64,000 nt of DNA, taken from Variovorax sp. V213 (GTDB taxonomy: Bacteria > Pseudomonadota > Gammaproteobacteria > Burkholderiales > Burkholderiaceae_C). This document shows, piece after piece, positions 8,379-19,807 of this stretch; the stretch's first letter is position 1; each line of letters opens with the position of its first letter. The position numbers and the translations under genes are program-made. The DNA is taken from positions 4,775,001 through 4,839,000 of the forward strand of contig NZ_AP028664.1 of assembly GCF_041154455.1 (NCBI RefSeq), written 5' to 3'. The notes under the pieces were generated by a model. It did no database searches. It was not told the origin of the DNA and worked only from the letters and a program-made list of their open reading frames with translations.

Positions 8379-9092
8379 ATGGGCGCACAGTGGAAAGCAA
8401 AACACAAGGACCTGGCCGCCAATGCCAAGGGCCGCCTGTTCGGAAAACTGGCCAAGGAAATCATGGTCGCCGCGCGCAGCGGTGCCGATCCGGCCTCGAA
8501 TGCGCGCCTGCGGCTGGTCGTGGAGCAGGCCCGCAAGGTCTCGATGCCCAAGGACACCCTGGACCGCGCCATCAAGAAAGGCGCCGGGCTCACCGGCGAG
8601 GCGGTGCACTTCGAACACGTGATCTACGAAGGTTTTGCGCCGCACCAGGTGCCTGTGATGGTCGAATGCCTGACGGACAACGTGAACCGCACCGCGCCTG
8701 AAATGCGCGTCCTGTTCCGCAAGGGCCAGCTGGGCACCTCGGGCTCGGTGTCATGGGATTTCGACCACGTCGGCATGATCGAAGCCGAGCCCTCGCGCCC
8801 GGACGCCGATGCCGAAGTGGCCGCCATCGAGGCGGGTGCGCAAGACTTCGAGCCGGCCGGTGAAAGCGGCGCCACCGTGTTCCTGACCGACCCCACCGAC
8901 CTGGACCTGGTGAGCCGCGCGCTGCCGGCCCAGGGCTTCACGGTGCTGTCGGCCAAGTTGGGCTACAAGCCGAAGAACCCGGTCGACCCGGCCAGCCTGA
9001 GCGCCGAGCACCTGGAAGAAGTCGAGGTCTTCCTGGCCGCCATCGACGCCAACGACGACGTGCAGAACGTGTTCGTGGGCCTCGCGGGCTGA
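8379..9092 (+). CDS. YebC/PmpR-family protein (YeeN-like copy)
   Basis: A 237-residue member of the YebC family, whose members have been described as DNA-binding regulators and more recently as ribosome-associated factors that help translate difficult motifs. The N-terminus MGAQWKAKHKDLAANAKGRL and the NARLRLVVEQARKVSMPKD segment are diagnostic, as is NVNRTAPEMRVLFRKGQLG. The first residues (MGAQWK rather than MAGHSKW) make it look like the YeeN-type second copy, so another yebC may exist elsewhere in the genome. It is divergent from the PEP mutase-like gene. Identification of the family is sure; the molecular role is not. Confidence 0.9.
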   Translation: MGAQWKAKHKDLAANAKGRLFGKLAKEIMVAARSGADPASNARLRLVVEQARKVSMPKDTLDRAIKKGAGLTGEAVHFEHVIYEGFAPHQVPVMVECLTDNVNRTAPEMRVLFRKGQLGTSGSVSWDFDHVGMIEAEPSRPDADAEVAAIEAGAQDFEPAGESGATVFLTDPTDLDLVSRALPAQGFTVLSAKLGYKPKNPVDPASLSAEHLEEVEVFLAAIDANDDVQNVFVGLAG

Positions 9093-9102
9093 GCTGCGAG
9101 CC

Positions 9103-11097
9103 CTATGCCGGCGCCGCCCGCCGCTCGCGCTTCAGCGGCAACCACAGCGTGAACAGCGTGCCCGCCGGCCCCGAACGCCACGAGACCGCGCCGCTGATGG
9201 CCTGCGCCCGTCGCAGCTGGTTCTGCATGCCTCGCCCACCGGCGGCGCCCATGGCCTTGTCGACATCGAAGCCCTGGCCGTTGTCCTCGATGGTCACGCG
9301 CACACCCGACTCCTGCGCCACGGTGCCCACCCGGATCTCCGTGGCGCGGGTATGGCGCAGCACGTTGGCGATGCTCTCCTGCACGATGCGCAGGATCTGC
9401 AGCGCGCTCGTGGGGTCGAGCCAGTCCAGTGCCGGAAGCTCCTCCACGTTCCAGCGCAACGTGACACCCGAACTCTCCAGGCGCGGCCCGAGCCGGTAGC
9501 GCAGCGTCGCGAGCAGCAGCAACAGGTCGTCTTCGAGGGGTTCCATCGAATCGATGGTCAGCTTCAGGTCGTCGAGGCAGCCCTTGAGCAGCTGCGAAAC
9601 GCTGTCGCCGCTCATGCCGCCGCCCTCCACCGATCGGATGGCGCTGATCAGCGAGGAGCCGAGTCCGTCGTGCATGTCCTGCATCAGGCGCTGGCGCTCG
9701 TCGCTGATGGTCTGCAGCCTTTCGATCTCGCGCAGCCGCTGGTGGCTGCGCTCGAGTTCGGCCTCGCGGGCCTGCAGGCGCTGCGCCAGGCTGGCATTGA
9801 CCCGCTCCACCTCGGCAATGGCACTGACGTAGCGCCGGTACATCAGTACCCCGAAGACGCTGAAAGTGACCGCATTGGTGTAGGCGCCCAGGTACCAGCC
9901 CTCGGGGCTGATGAAGTTGTTCTGCAGCAGCCAGTCGGACACGCCCAGCAGCACGCACAGGCCGATGCCGACCGCCACCAGCCGCCCTTCGCTGGAGCGG
10001 CGCCAGGCGCTGATGCCGCCGACCAGCGCCACGGCCACGCCCATCGATGCCGCGCCGATGTAGATCAACGGCGTGACCTGCGGCGTGTTTTTCAACATGG
10101 CCAGGCCCGGCAGCGTCAGCACGCCAATCAGCGCCGTCCATGCCACCACCGCGAAGCTCAGCCACCTGAGCGGACGGCCATGCAGCTGGCGCAGCGCGAA
10201 GTGCACCACCGCCACCAGCCAGAACAAGGAGTTGACCGTGAGCCAGGCAAACCAGTCGTTGGCAACCGGAACGCCGACATAGAAATGCAGGCCCCGCAGG
10301 AAGGACGTGGTCGCCAGGTTGAAGAACAGCAGGTAGCCCGTCTCGTGGCTGCGCCTGAACCACACGAAGAGCGAGAACACGCCCACGGCCATGAAGGCCG
10401 TACTGAGCATGGCCGGCAGATCCTGCTGCAGCCACTGCCGCATCCGATGGCGCCCTTCGAGCGCGCTGGCGGGTCCCAGCCAGAGCGATGAAACCGCCAC
10501 CTGCGCGCCTCGCGTGTGCTCCATCCGAAGGAGGATCTCGCGCAGCGGCTCGCCGTCGGGCGTCCTGGGCAGCATGATCCACAGCGGCGTGCGGGTGCTG
10601 TTCCACAACGGACCCTGCACCTGCGCGCGATGAACCAACCGCCCGTTGGCATAGACGGCAATGGTGCCGTCCGTCTTGATCCGTGCGCCATACAACGCGA
10701 GCGGCGCCGAAGTGCCGGGCAAGCCGCGCGGCGAAAGCCGCAGCCAGGTGATGCGGGTCGGGCCCGCCGATGCGCTGGCGCCGGCCTGGCGCAGCAGGGC
10801 GATGGGCGGGGCCAGGGGCAGTTCGGCGGTTTGCCAGGTGGCCGGCAAGGCGTCGCTCTGCACGGCGAGCGGCGGTTCGCGGAAGCCCGGCGCCTCTTCC
10901 ACCTGCCAGTCGGCATGGGTCATGTGGATGGCCGAGGGCTCTTTCCCGGCACCGGGTGCGGCAAAGAGGGCCGCCATGGCCACCAGCAGCGCCACGGAAA
11001 CAAGAAGCACCCCGCTTGCCCAGAAAGAGGCCAGGCGATCGCTGGAGAAGTGCTCGAGCAGCCGCGCGTGCAGCCGACGCCCGAATGCGGAACTCAT
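9103..11097 (-). CDS. Sensor histidine kinase with 7TMR-DISM sensor region (orphan)
   Basis: A 664-residue membrane kinase. An N-terminal helix (about 23-46) and a periplasmic jelly-roll-like region (about 60-215) precede seven hydrophobic helices (about 225-425), the 7TMR-DISM layout. A coiled coil follows (about 430-470), then a HisKA_3 dimerisation helix with the phospho-acceptor His in RLMQDMHDGLGSSLI and a HATPase domain with N box QESIANVLRHT, G1 DNGQGFD and G2 GGRGMQNQ. This is the NarX/DesK-like class, normally paired with a LuxR-type regulator, but none is adjacent. It ends 10 bases from the convergent YebC-family gene. Signal unknown; exopolysaccharide or carbohydrate ligands are known for some DISM sensors. 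Confidence 0.9.
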   Translation of the reverse strand: MSSAFGRRLHARLLEHFSSDRLASFWASGVLLVSVALLVAMAALFAAPGAGKEPSAIHMTHADWQVEEAPGFREPPLAVQSDALPATWQTAELPLAPPIALLRQAGASASAGPTRITWLRLSPRGLPGTSAPLALYGARIKTDGTIAVYANGRLVHRAQVQGPLWNSTRTPLWIMLPRTPDGEPLREILLRMEHTRGAQVAVSSLWLGPASALEGRHRMRQWLQQDLPAMLSTAFMAVGVFSLFVWFRRSHETGYLLFFNLATTSFLRGLHFYVGVPVANDWFAWLTVNSLFWLVAVVHFALRQLHGRPLRWLSFAVVAWTALIGVLTLPGLAMLKNTPQVTPLIYIGAASMGVAVALVGGISAWRRSSEGRLVAVGIGLCVLLGVSDWLLQNNFISPEGWYLGAYTNAVTFSVFGVLMYRRYVSAIAEVERVNASLAQRLQAREAELERSHQRLREIERLQTISDERQRLMQDMHDGLGSSLISAIRSVEGGGMSGDSVSQLLKGCLDDLKLTIDSMEPLEDDLLLLLATLRYRLGPRLESSGVTLRWNVEELPALDWLDPTSALQILRIVQESIANVLRHTRATEIRVGTVAQESGVRVTIEDNGQGFDVDKAMGAAGGRGMQNQLRRAQAISGAVSWRSGPAGTLFTLWLPLKRERRAAPA

Positions 11098-11210
11098 CGG
11101 CGCGCGGCCTGCATCCGGTTCAGGAAAACGCGAGCGGGAGCGGGAATGTCCTCGGCGAGCCGCACGGCTGGAGCAGCGATGGAACAGCTTCAGCCATGGG
11201 TCGATTCAAC

Positions 11211-11762
11211 TCAGAACGGAATATCGTCGTCCATGTCGTCGAAGCCCGACGACGACTTGGCCGGTGCCTGGCGCGGTGCGGCCGCCGGAGCACGGGGTGC
11301 CGCGGCCGGCGCACGGGGGGCGTAGCCGCCGCCACCGCCGCCACCCGCGCCTTGCGAGTAGCCACCACCACCGCCTTGCGAGTAGCCGCCGTCGTCCTCG
11401 GGACCGCCCGACGGAGCGCCCTGGCCCTGGCGGCTGCCCAGCATCTGCATCTGGTCGGCGCGGATTTCGGTGGTGTATTTTTCGATGCCGTCCTTGTCGG
11501 TCCACTTGCGCGTGCGCAGGCTGCCTTCGACATACACCTGCGAGCCCTTGCGCAGGTACTGGCCGGCGATTTCGGCCAGGCGGCCGTTGAAAACGATGCG
11601 GTGCCATTCGGTGGCTTCGCGCATTTCGCCGCTTTGCTTGTCCTTCCAGCGATCGGTGGTGGCCACGGTGACGTTCGCGACCTGGTCGCCGCTCGGGAAG
11701 GTACGCATTTCGGGATCGCGACCCAGATTGCCGACGACGATGACTTTATTGACCGATGCCAT
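11211..11762 (-). CDS. ssb: Single-stranded DNA-binding protein
   Basis: Binds single-stranded DNA as a tetramer during replication, recombination and repair. The 183-residue product has the OB fold at 1-110 (MASVNKVIVVGNLGRDPEMR, then TEWHRIVFNGRLAEIAGQYL and YVEGSLRTRKW), a Gly/Ala/Pro-rich disordered linker and the acidic C-terminal tip DDMDDDIPF that recruits partner proteins. The ATG at 11760-11762 is chosen because it matches the conserved N-terminus; a GTG two codons upstream is in frame. In many bacteria ssb is divergent from uvrA; here a ClC gene lies between them. Confidence 0.97.
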   Translation of the reverse strand: MASVNKVIVVGNLGRDPEMRTFPSGDQVANVTVATTDRWKDKQSGEMREATEWHRIVFNGRLAEIAGQYLRKGSQVYVEGSLRTRKWTDKDGIEKYTTEIRADQMQMLGSRQGQGAPSGGPEDDGGYSQGGGGGYSQGAGGGGGGGYAPRAPAAAPRAPAAAPRQAPAKSSSGFDDMDDDIPF

Positions 11763-11895
11763 ATGCACTGCCCCTGATAAGTAGATGAAGGAGGAGGAAG
11801 AGAACCCAAGATTGTGCCCGATGGAGGCCGGCGCGAGCCGCCCGCGGGCCTCGATCCCGCGCCGATGCCAGAATTAATGCCTCCTCCCTCCTCTC

Positions 11896-13278
11896 ATGAA
11901 CCGCGAACCCGATTTTTTCGAGCACCTGCGCGCCGAACTCTCGAGCGGCCGCGTCTGGCTCGACCGGGCGATCGTTCTGGGCTATGCCATAGCGGCTGGG
12001 CTCTTCGTGGTGGGCTTCACCTTTGCCAGCGACTGGATCTTCGGCGGGTTCCACCGTTTCTACAGTGCCTGGCCATGGGCCGTGCTGCTCACGACCCCCC
12101 TGCTCACGGCGGGCATCGTGTGGCTCACGCTGCGGTTTTTTCCCGGCGCGGGCGGCTCCGGCATTCCGCAGATCAAGGCCGCGCTGAACCCGGCCCTGCC
12201 CGAGGAACGGCGCTTCATGTTCGCATCGCTGCGCCTCACGATCGCGAAGATCGGGCTGGGCGCCGCGGGCTTCGCGGCCGGCCTCTCGATCGGGCGCGAG
12301 GGCCCTTCCGTGCAGGTGGCGGCCGGCGTGATGCAGCATGCGCGGCGCTGGCTCTCGCCCAACACCACCATCGACGGCCGCGCCCTGCTGGTGGCAGGCG
12401 GCGCGGCCGGCATCGCGGCGGCCTTCAATGCCCCGCTGGCGGGCGTCGTCTTTGCCATCGAGGAACTGTCGGGCCGCCTCGAGGCGCGCTCCAGCGGGCT
12501 GATCATCACGGCGATCGTGCTGGCGGGCCTGGTGGCGGTCTCGGCCTTCGGCAACCTGAGCTACTTCGGCGTGATCCATGTTCCCCGGCTGGGCTGGGAC
12601 GCGCTTTGGCCCGGCTTGCTGGTCACGCTGCTGAGTGGCGCGGCTGGCGGACTGTTCGCGCGGCTCCTGATCGCTTCGCTCACCGGCGGGGCCGGACGCT
12701 TCAACCGCTGGCGGGCGCGCTTTCCGGTGCGGTTCGCGGCCTGCGGCGGGCTGGCGGTGGCGGTCATCGGGCTCGTTACGGGCGGCGTCACCTTCGGTGC
12801 CGGCTCCGAGGCGGTCAAGCAGATGCTGCAGGGCCACGACGAGCTGACACCGCTCTACACCGCGCTGAAGTTCATCGCCACCTGGCTCACCGCCTGGTGC
12901 GGCGTGCCGGGCGGCATCTTCGCGCCTTCGCTGTCCATCGGCGCTGGCATCGGCGATGCGGTGGCCCGGCTGACCGGCAGCGAGCTCGGCCCGACGCTCA
13001 TCGCGCTGGGCATGGCCGGCTTCCTGGCTGCGGTCACGCAGGCGCCGCTCACCGCCTTCATCATCGTCATGGAAATGGTCGACGGCCATTCGATGGTGTT
13101 GAGCCTGATGGCGGCGGCCATGCTGGCCAGCCTGGTTTCCCGCATGATCAGCCGCCCGCTCTACGACACGCTGGCCGAGCACATGGTCGGCAGGGCCATC
13201 GGCAGCACCGAGCCGGTGCGCCCGGCCGGGCCGGAAGCCCCTGCCGAGAAACCGCCACAACCCGCCCCCTCGCCATGA
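11896..13278 (+). CDS. ClC-family chloride/proton antiporter
   Basis: A 460-residue inner-membrane ClC protein. All anion-pathway motifs are present: GSGIP (87-91), GREGP (133-137, with gating Glu135), GIFAP (340-344) and the pore Tyr423 in RPLYD. The internal proton glutamate of transporters is also present (EE at 189-190 in FAIEELSG). By the established rule, retention of both glutamates marks an H+/Cl- exchanger rather than a channel. There is no cytoplasmic CBS pair. The C-terminal tail is Pro/Ala-rich. It is divergent from ssb and ends 18 bases before uvrA. No clear Shine-Dalgarno precedes ATG 11896. Likely involved in acid resistance or chloride homeostasis. Confidence 0.93.
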   Translation: MNREPDFFEHLRAELSSGRVWLDRAIVLGYAIAAGLFVVGFTFASDWIFGGFHRFYSAWPWAVLLTTPLLTAGIVWLTLRFFPGAGGSGIPQIKAALNPALPEERRFMFASLRLTIAKIGLGAAGFAAGLSIGREGPSVQVAAGVMQHARRWLSPNTTIDGRALLVAGGAAGIAAAFNAPLAGVVFAIEELSGRLEARSSGLIITAIVLAGLVAVSAFGNLSYFGVIHVPRLGWDALWPGLLVTLLSGAAGGLFARLLIASLTGGAGRFNRWRARFPVRFAACGGLAVAVIGLVTGGVTFGAGSEAVKQMLQGHDELTPLYTALKFIATWLTAWCGVPGGIFAPSLSIGAGIGDAVARLTGSELGPTLIALGMAGFLAAVTQAPLTAFIIVMEMVDGHSMVLSLMAAAMLASLVSRMISRPLYDTLAEHMVGRAIGSTEPVRPAGPEAPAEKPPQPAPSP

Positions 13279-13296
13279 AATGGCGGGCGGACTATC

Positions 13297-16377
<3,081 letters not shown>

Positions 16378-16385
16378 CCCACGCG

Positions 16386-17276
16386 ATGCCTTCCTTCACG
16401 CCGCGCCAGTTCGTCCTGCTCGTTCTCCTGACCCTTGCATGGGGTCTCAACTGGCCGGTCATGAAGCTCGGCGTGGCGGACTATCCGCCGCTGGCCTTCC
16501 GCGCGCTCTCGATCTGGCTCGGCGTGCCGGTGCTGGGCCTCGCGCTGGTGATCATGAAAGTTCCGTTCCGCGTGCCGCGCCGCGCGTGGCCCGAGCTGTT
16601 GTGGCTGGGCGCCACCAACATGTTCATCTGGCATGCCTGCATCATCCTTGCAGTGAAGGCACTGTCGGGCGGGCGCGCGGCCATCCTGGGCTACACGATG
16701 CCGGTGTTCTCGGCTGTCATCGGCGCGGTGCTGTTCTCGGCCGTGCTCACGCGGCGCTCATGGATCGGCGTGGGCGCTTGCGCAGTCGGCGTCGGGTTGC
16801 TGCTGTGGCACGAACTCACCGACCTCGCGGGGCGGCCCGGCTATGTGGCGCTCGCATTGGTGGCGGCTGCGACATGGGCGCTGGGCACGCAGCTGCTGCG
16901 CCAATCGCGCATCGGCCTCGCGACGCTCACGCTTTCGTTCTGGATGACGGCGATGACAGCCGTCGTGATGACGGTGCTCACGCTGCTGTTCGAGCGCGAC
17001 CAGTGGCGGTGGCCAGGTCCGGTGGCCTGGGGTTCGATTCTCTACAACGCCGTGCTGATCTTCGGCTTTGCGCACGCGGCCTGGTTCTACCTGGCGCGCG
17101 GCCTGCCGCCGGTGGCCTCGACCCTGAGCGTGATGTTCATCCCGGTGCTCGGCGTGTTCAGCGGCGCAGTGTGGCTCGGCGAAGTCGTGCACTGGCAGGA
17201 CTGGGTCGCGGTCGCGCTGATGATGGTGGCCATCGCCTCGGTGCTGTGGCCTTCGCGCGGCGTCGCCAAGGCCTGA
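16386..17276 (+). CDS. EamA/DMT-family transporter
   Basis: A 296-residue inner-membrane protein with about ten hydrophobic helices arranged as two EamA repeats (about 5-140 and 150-290). Typical motifs are TLAWGLNWPVMKLGV at the start of helix 1, RALSIWLGVP, and ALSGGRAAILGYTMPVFSAV. The second repeat ends with SVMFIPVLGVFSGAVWLGE, the usual EamA closing helices. Such carriers export small metabolites or amino acids, but the substrate cannot be read from sequence. It follows uvrA by eight bases and may be read through from it; it converges on the GntR regulator with only seven bases between stops. Confidence 0.9.
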   Translation: MPSFTPRQFVLLVLLTLAWGLNWPVMKLGVADYPPLAFRALSIWLGVPVLGLALVIMKVPFRVPRRAWPELLWLGATNMFIWHACIILAVKALSGGRAAILGYTMPVFSAVIGAVLFSAVLTRRSWIGVGACAVGVGLLLWHELTDLAGRPGYVALALVAAATWALGTQLLRQSRIGLATLTLSFWMTAMTAVVMTVLTLLFERDQWRWPGPVAWGSILYNAVLIFGFAHAAWFYLARGLPPVASTLSVMFIPVLGVFSGAVWLGEVVHWQDWVAVALMMVAIASVLWPSRGVAKA

Positions 17277-17283
17277 AAAAAGT

Positions 17284-18039
17284 TCAGGTCGTCGTCTGCA
17301 CGTGCAGCCGGCTGGTCTTGCAGCGGTGCAGCGCGCGGTAGTGCTCCAGCGGCCGGCCATTGGCACCGTAGGCAATCGACTCGATGCGCAGCAGCGGTTC
17401 GGGCTGCGGCAGGTCGAGCAGCTTGCAGGTTTCGGCATCGGGCAGCACAGCGTCGATCCAGCGTTCGGCGCGCACCAGGCGCAGGCCGTATTGCCGGCGC
17501 AGCACGTCGTAGAGCGAGCGGTCTTCCAGGCGCGTGCGGTGCAGGCCCGGCGCCAGGTCCGCCGGCACCGCGGTCTCGACCAGCAGGCGCAGCTCGCCGT
17601 CGACACTGCGCAGGCGCTTGAGCGCCACCACCTGCGTGTCGTCCGCCAAGCCCAGCGACGCGGCCTCATGCTCGGTGGGCGCGCGCAATTCCTGCGTGAG
17701 GATCTGCGTGCGCACAGAGCGGCCCTTGCGCTCCATCTCGTCGGAGAAGCCGAGCACGGTGGAAACAAAATCCTCGTCGCGTTCGCGTGCCGAGACAAAG
17801 GCGCCACGGCCCTTGATCTTGTAGATGAGGTTGTTGCGCACGAGGTCGGCCAGGGCTTCCCGCACCACGATGCGCGAGATGCCGAACTGTTCGCCCAGCT
17901 CCGCCTCGGAAGGCAGCTTGGCACCGATGGGCAGCGCGCCTTGCAGTATCTGCAAGCGAATGGCGTCACGGAACTGGGCCCACAGCGGTGATTCGGAATT
18001 GCGGTCGAGCACGGTCGACATGTCGTTGGGACTGTTCAC
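17284..18039 (-). CDS. GntR/HutC-family transcriptional regulator of the polyol cluster
   Basis: A 251-residue regulator. The winged helix-turn-helix (about 18-82) has the GntR core IGAKLPSEAELGEQFGISRI followed by VVREALADLV. The C-terminal UTRA effector domain (about 95-245) is typical of HutC-type regulators that sense sugars or amino acids. The gene is the last of the leftward arm and its frame overlaps the end of the FAD dehydrogenase gene. The start is ambiguous: GTG 18039 is chosen because AGG lies nine bases upstream; TTG 18057 (14-base overlap) and ATG 18021 are alternatives. It probably represses its own arm and the divergent transporter arm from the 21.3-21.4 kb operators, and is induced by the substrate. 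Confidence 0.88.
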   Translation of the reverse strand: MNSPNDMSTVLDRNSESPLWAQFRDAIRLQILQGALPIGAKLPSEAELGEQFGISRIVVREALADLVRNNLIYKIKGRGAFVSARERDEDFVSTVLGFSDEMERKGRSVRTQILTQELRAPTEHEAASLGLADDTQVVALKRLRSVDGELRLLVETAVPADLAPGLHRTRLEDRSLYDVLRRQYGLRLVRAERWIDAVLPDAETCKLLDLPQPEPLLRIESIAYGANGRPLEHYRALHRCKTSRLHVQTTT

Positions 18040-18043
18040 TTTT

Positions 18044-19807
18044 TTAAGCCTGGCCAAGGACTGAGCTGGCCATCAATGATGCATTGAAAGAGGGTTCCTC
18101 GCCCGTCGTCACCGGCTGGAGCCGGACGCCGTGCCGGTCCCGCAGCGCGGTGGCGCAGGCGCAGAGTTCGTTGTGCGCGCGCACCGCGTCCCAGCCCAGC
18201 GCCTCGGCCGCCACGCCCGCGATCTCCGCCAGCGCGGCATCGGTCACGAGGCCGCGAATGGCCAGCAGCGTGCGGCGGACCACGAGATCGTCGAGATGCA
18301 CCACGCCGGTTTCAAGGCACAGGTACGAGAGTTCGGCGGCCGAATAATCCGGCGCGTGCTGCAGGGGCACGTCACCCGAGGCCGCGAGGCGCTGGGCGAG
18401 CGGCAATGCCTTGGAGCCATAGCGTCCCAGCAGGGCCAGTGCGCGTGCACGGCCCATGCCGGAGGCGGCGGTCATCCTGTCGATGAAGCGCTCGGTCGCC
18501 GGAGCATCGCCCGGCAGCTCCGCGCCGCCGCCGATGGGCAGCAGCTCGGTCGAGGCCGTGCGCGAGCGGCCGAGCAGCTGCAGCACTTCGTTCGTGGCCT
18601 CTTCGGCCAGCGAGCGAAAGGTGGTCCACTTGCCGCCGACGAGGCCGACGATGGCAATGTCGCGCGTATTATTCGGCGGATCGACCACCACCGAATGGTC
18701 GCGCGAGATCTGGCCCGGCTTGTCGGCGTCGGATCGTGCGAGCGGCCGCACGCCGACATAGGTGTAGACGACGTCGCCGCGCCCGAAGGCCATGTTCGGA
18801 AAAACCTCGCGCAGCACGTCGATCAGGTAGTCGATCTCGGCCGGCTCGGTCACGATCTGGTCCGGGTCTTCCACCGGAATATCGGTGGAGCCCACCAGCA
18901 CGCGGTCGAGGAACGGATAGACGATGCACACGCGCCCGTCGACCGCCTCGAAGTAGGCCATGCGGCCATCGAGCGCATCGCGCAGCGCGGGATGGTCGAG
19001 CACGAGGTGCGAACCCTTGGTGCCCATCACGCGCGGACCGGCGCCGCCGAGCACCGCCGCGCTGCGGTCGAGCCAGGCGCCAGTGGCGTTCACCACGGTG
19101 CCGGCCGTCACGCGAACGAGCATGCCGGTGATTTCGTCGCGCAGCGTGAGGATGTTGCCGGCGCAGCCCATCACGCGGCAGTAGTTCGCGGCCGCCGAGC
19201 GCGGCTGGTCGCGGCAGGCATCGCCTATCAGTTCGAGGATGAGCCACTCGGGATGGCTGATCCACGCATCGAAGAAGGTGGCGGTCCAGCGGATGGCCGC
19301 GCGGAACAGGCCGCGATCGGCCACGGGCACGCGGCCGATGCGGTGGCCCGGCATCATGCGCTGGCGGCGCCCCAGCAGGTCGTAGAGCCGCAGGCCCAGC
19401 GCCACGGCCAGGAGGCCGCGCGTGCGCTGCGGCGGCGTGCGGCCGAAGAACTTGAGCGCGCTGCTCATCAGGCCGCCGAAGAAGCTGGCAAGGGGCACCA
19501 CCGTCTTGAGCGGCCGCACCAGGTGCGAGGCATTGCGCAGCAGCAGGTTGCGCTCGCGCGTGGCTTCGGCCACGAGAGAGAAGCTGCCGTTCTCCAGGTA
19601 GCGCAGGCCGCCGTGGATCATGCGCGAGGGCGCGCTGCTGGCGCCCGCGCCGAAGTCGCCCTTGTCGACGATCAGGCAGTCGACGCGCTGCAGCGAAAGG
19701 TCGCGGAACACGCCGACGCCGTTGATGCCGGCGCCCACGATGACGGTAGAGAAATGGCGGCCCGCCAGCGAAGCCGGGCGCACGAAGGGAAGTTGCCAGG
19801 CGCTCAT
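18044..19807 (-). CDS. GlpD/EryB-like FAD-dependent polyol-phosphate dehydrogenase
   Basis: A 587-residue flavoprotein of the glycerol-3-phosphate dehydrogenase family. The FAD dinucleotide fold is at the N-terminus (TVIVGAGINGVGVFRDLSLQ, ending in VDKGDF), followed by the substrate-loop SSAPSRMIHGGLRYLENG. The SRMIHGGLRYLENG wording and the nearby RERNLLLRNASHLVRPL resemble EryB-type erythritol-phosphate dehydrogenases more than classical GlpD, which usually has TKLIHGGLRYLE. GlpD relatives pass electrons to quinone at the inner membrane. The ATG overlaps the kinase stop by four bases (ATGA). Proposed role: oxidise the phosphorylated polyol made by the kinase to a ketose phosphate. The exact substrate is inference. 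Confidence 0.87.
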   Translation of the reverse strand: MSAWQLPFVRPASLAGRHFSTVIVGAGINGVGVFRDLSLQRVDCLIVDKGDFGAGASSAPSRMIHGGLRYLENGSFSLVAEATRERNLLLRNASHLVRPLKTVVPLASFFGGLMSSALKFFGRTPPQRTRGLLAVALGLRLYDLLGRRQRMMPGHRIGRVPVADRGLFRAAIRWTATFFDAWISHPEWLILELIGDACRDQPRSAAANYCRVMGCAGNILTLRDEITGMLVRVTAGTVVNATGAWLDRSAAVLGGAGPRVMGTKGSHLVLDHPALRDALDGRMAYFEAVDGRVCIVYPFLDRVLVGSTDIPVEDPDQIVTEPAEIDYLIDVLREVFPNMAFGRGDVVYTYVGVRPLARSDADKPGQISRDHSVVVDPPNNTRDIAIVGLVGGKWTTFRSLAEEATNEVLQLLGRSRTASTELLPIGGGAELPGDAPATERFIDRMTAASGMGRARALALLGRYGSKALPLAQRLAASGDVPLQHAPDYSAAELSYLCLETGVVHLDDLVVRRTLLAIRGLVTDAALAEIAGVAAEALGWDAVRAHNELCACATALRDRHGVRLQPVTTGEEPSFNASLMASSVLGQA

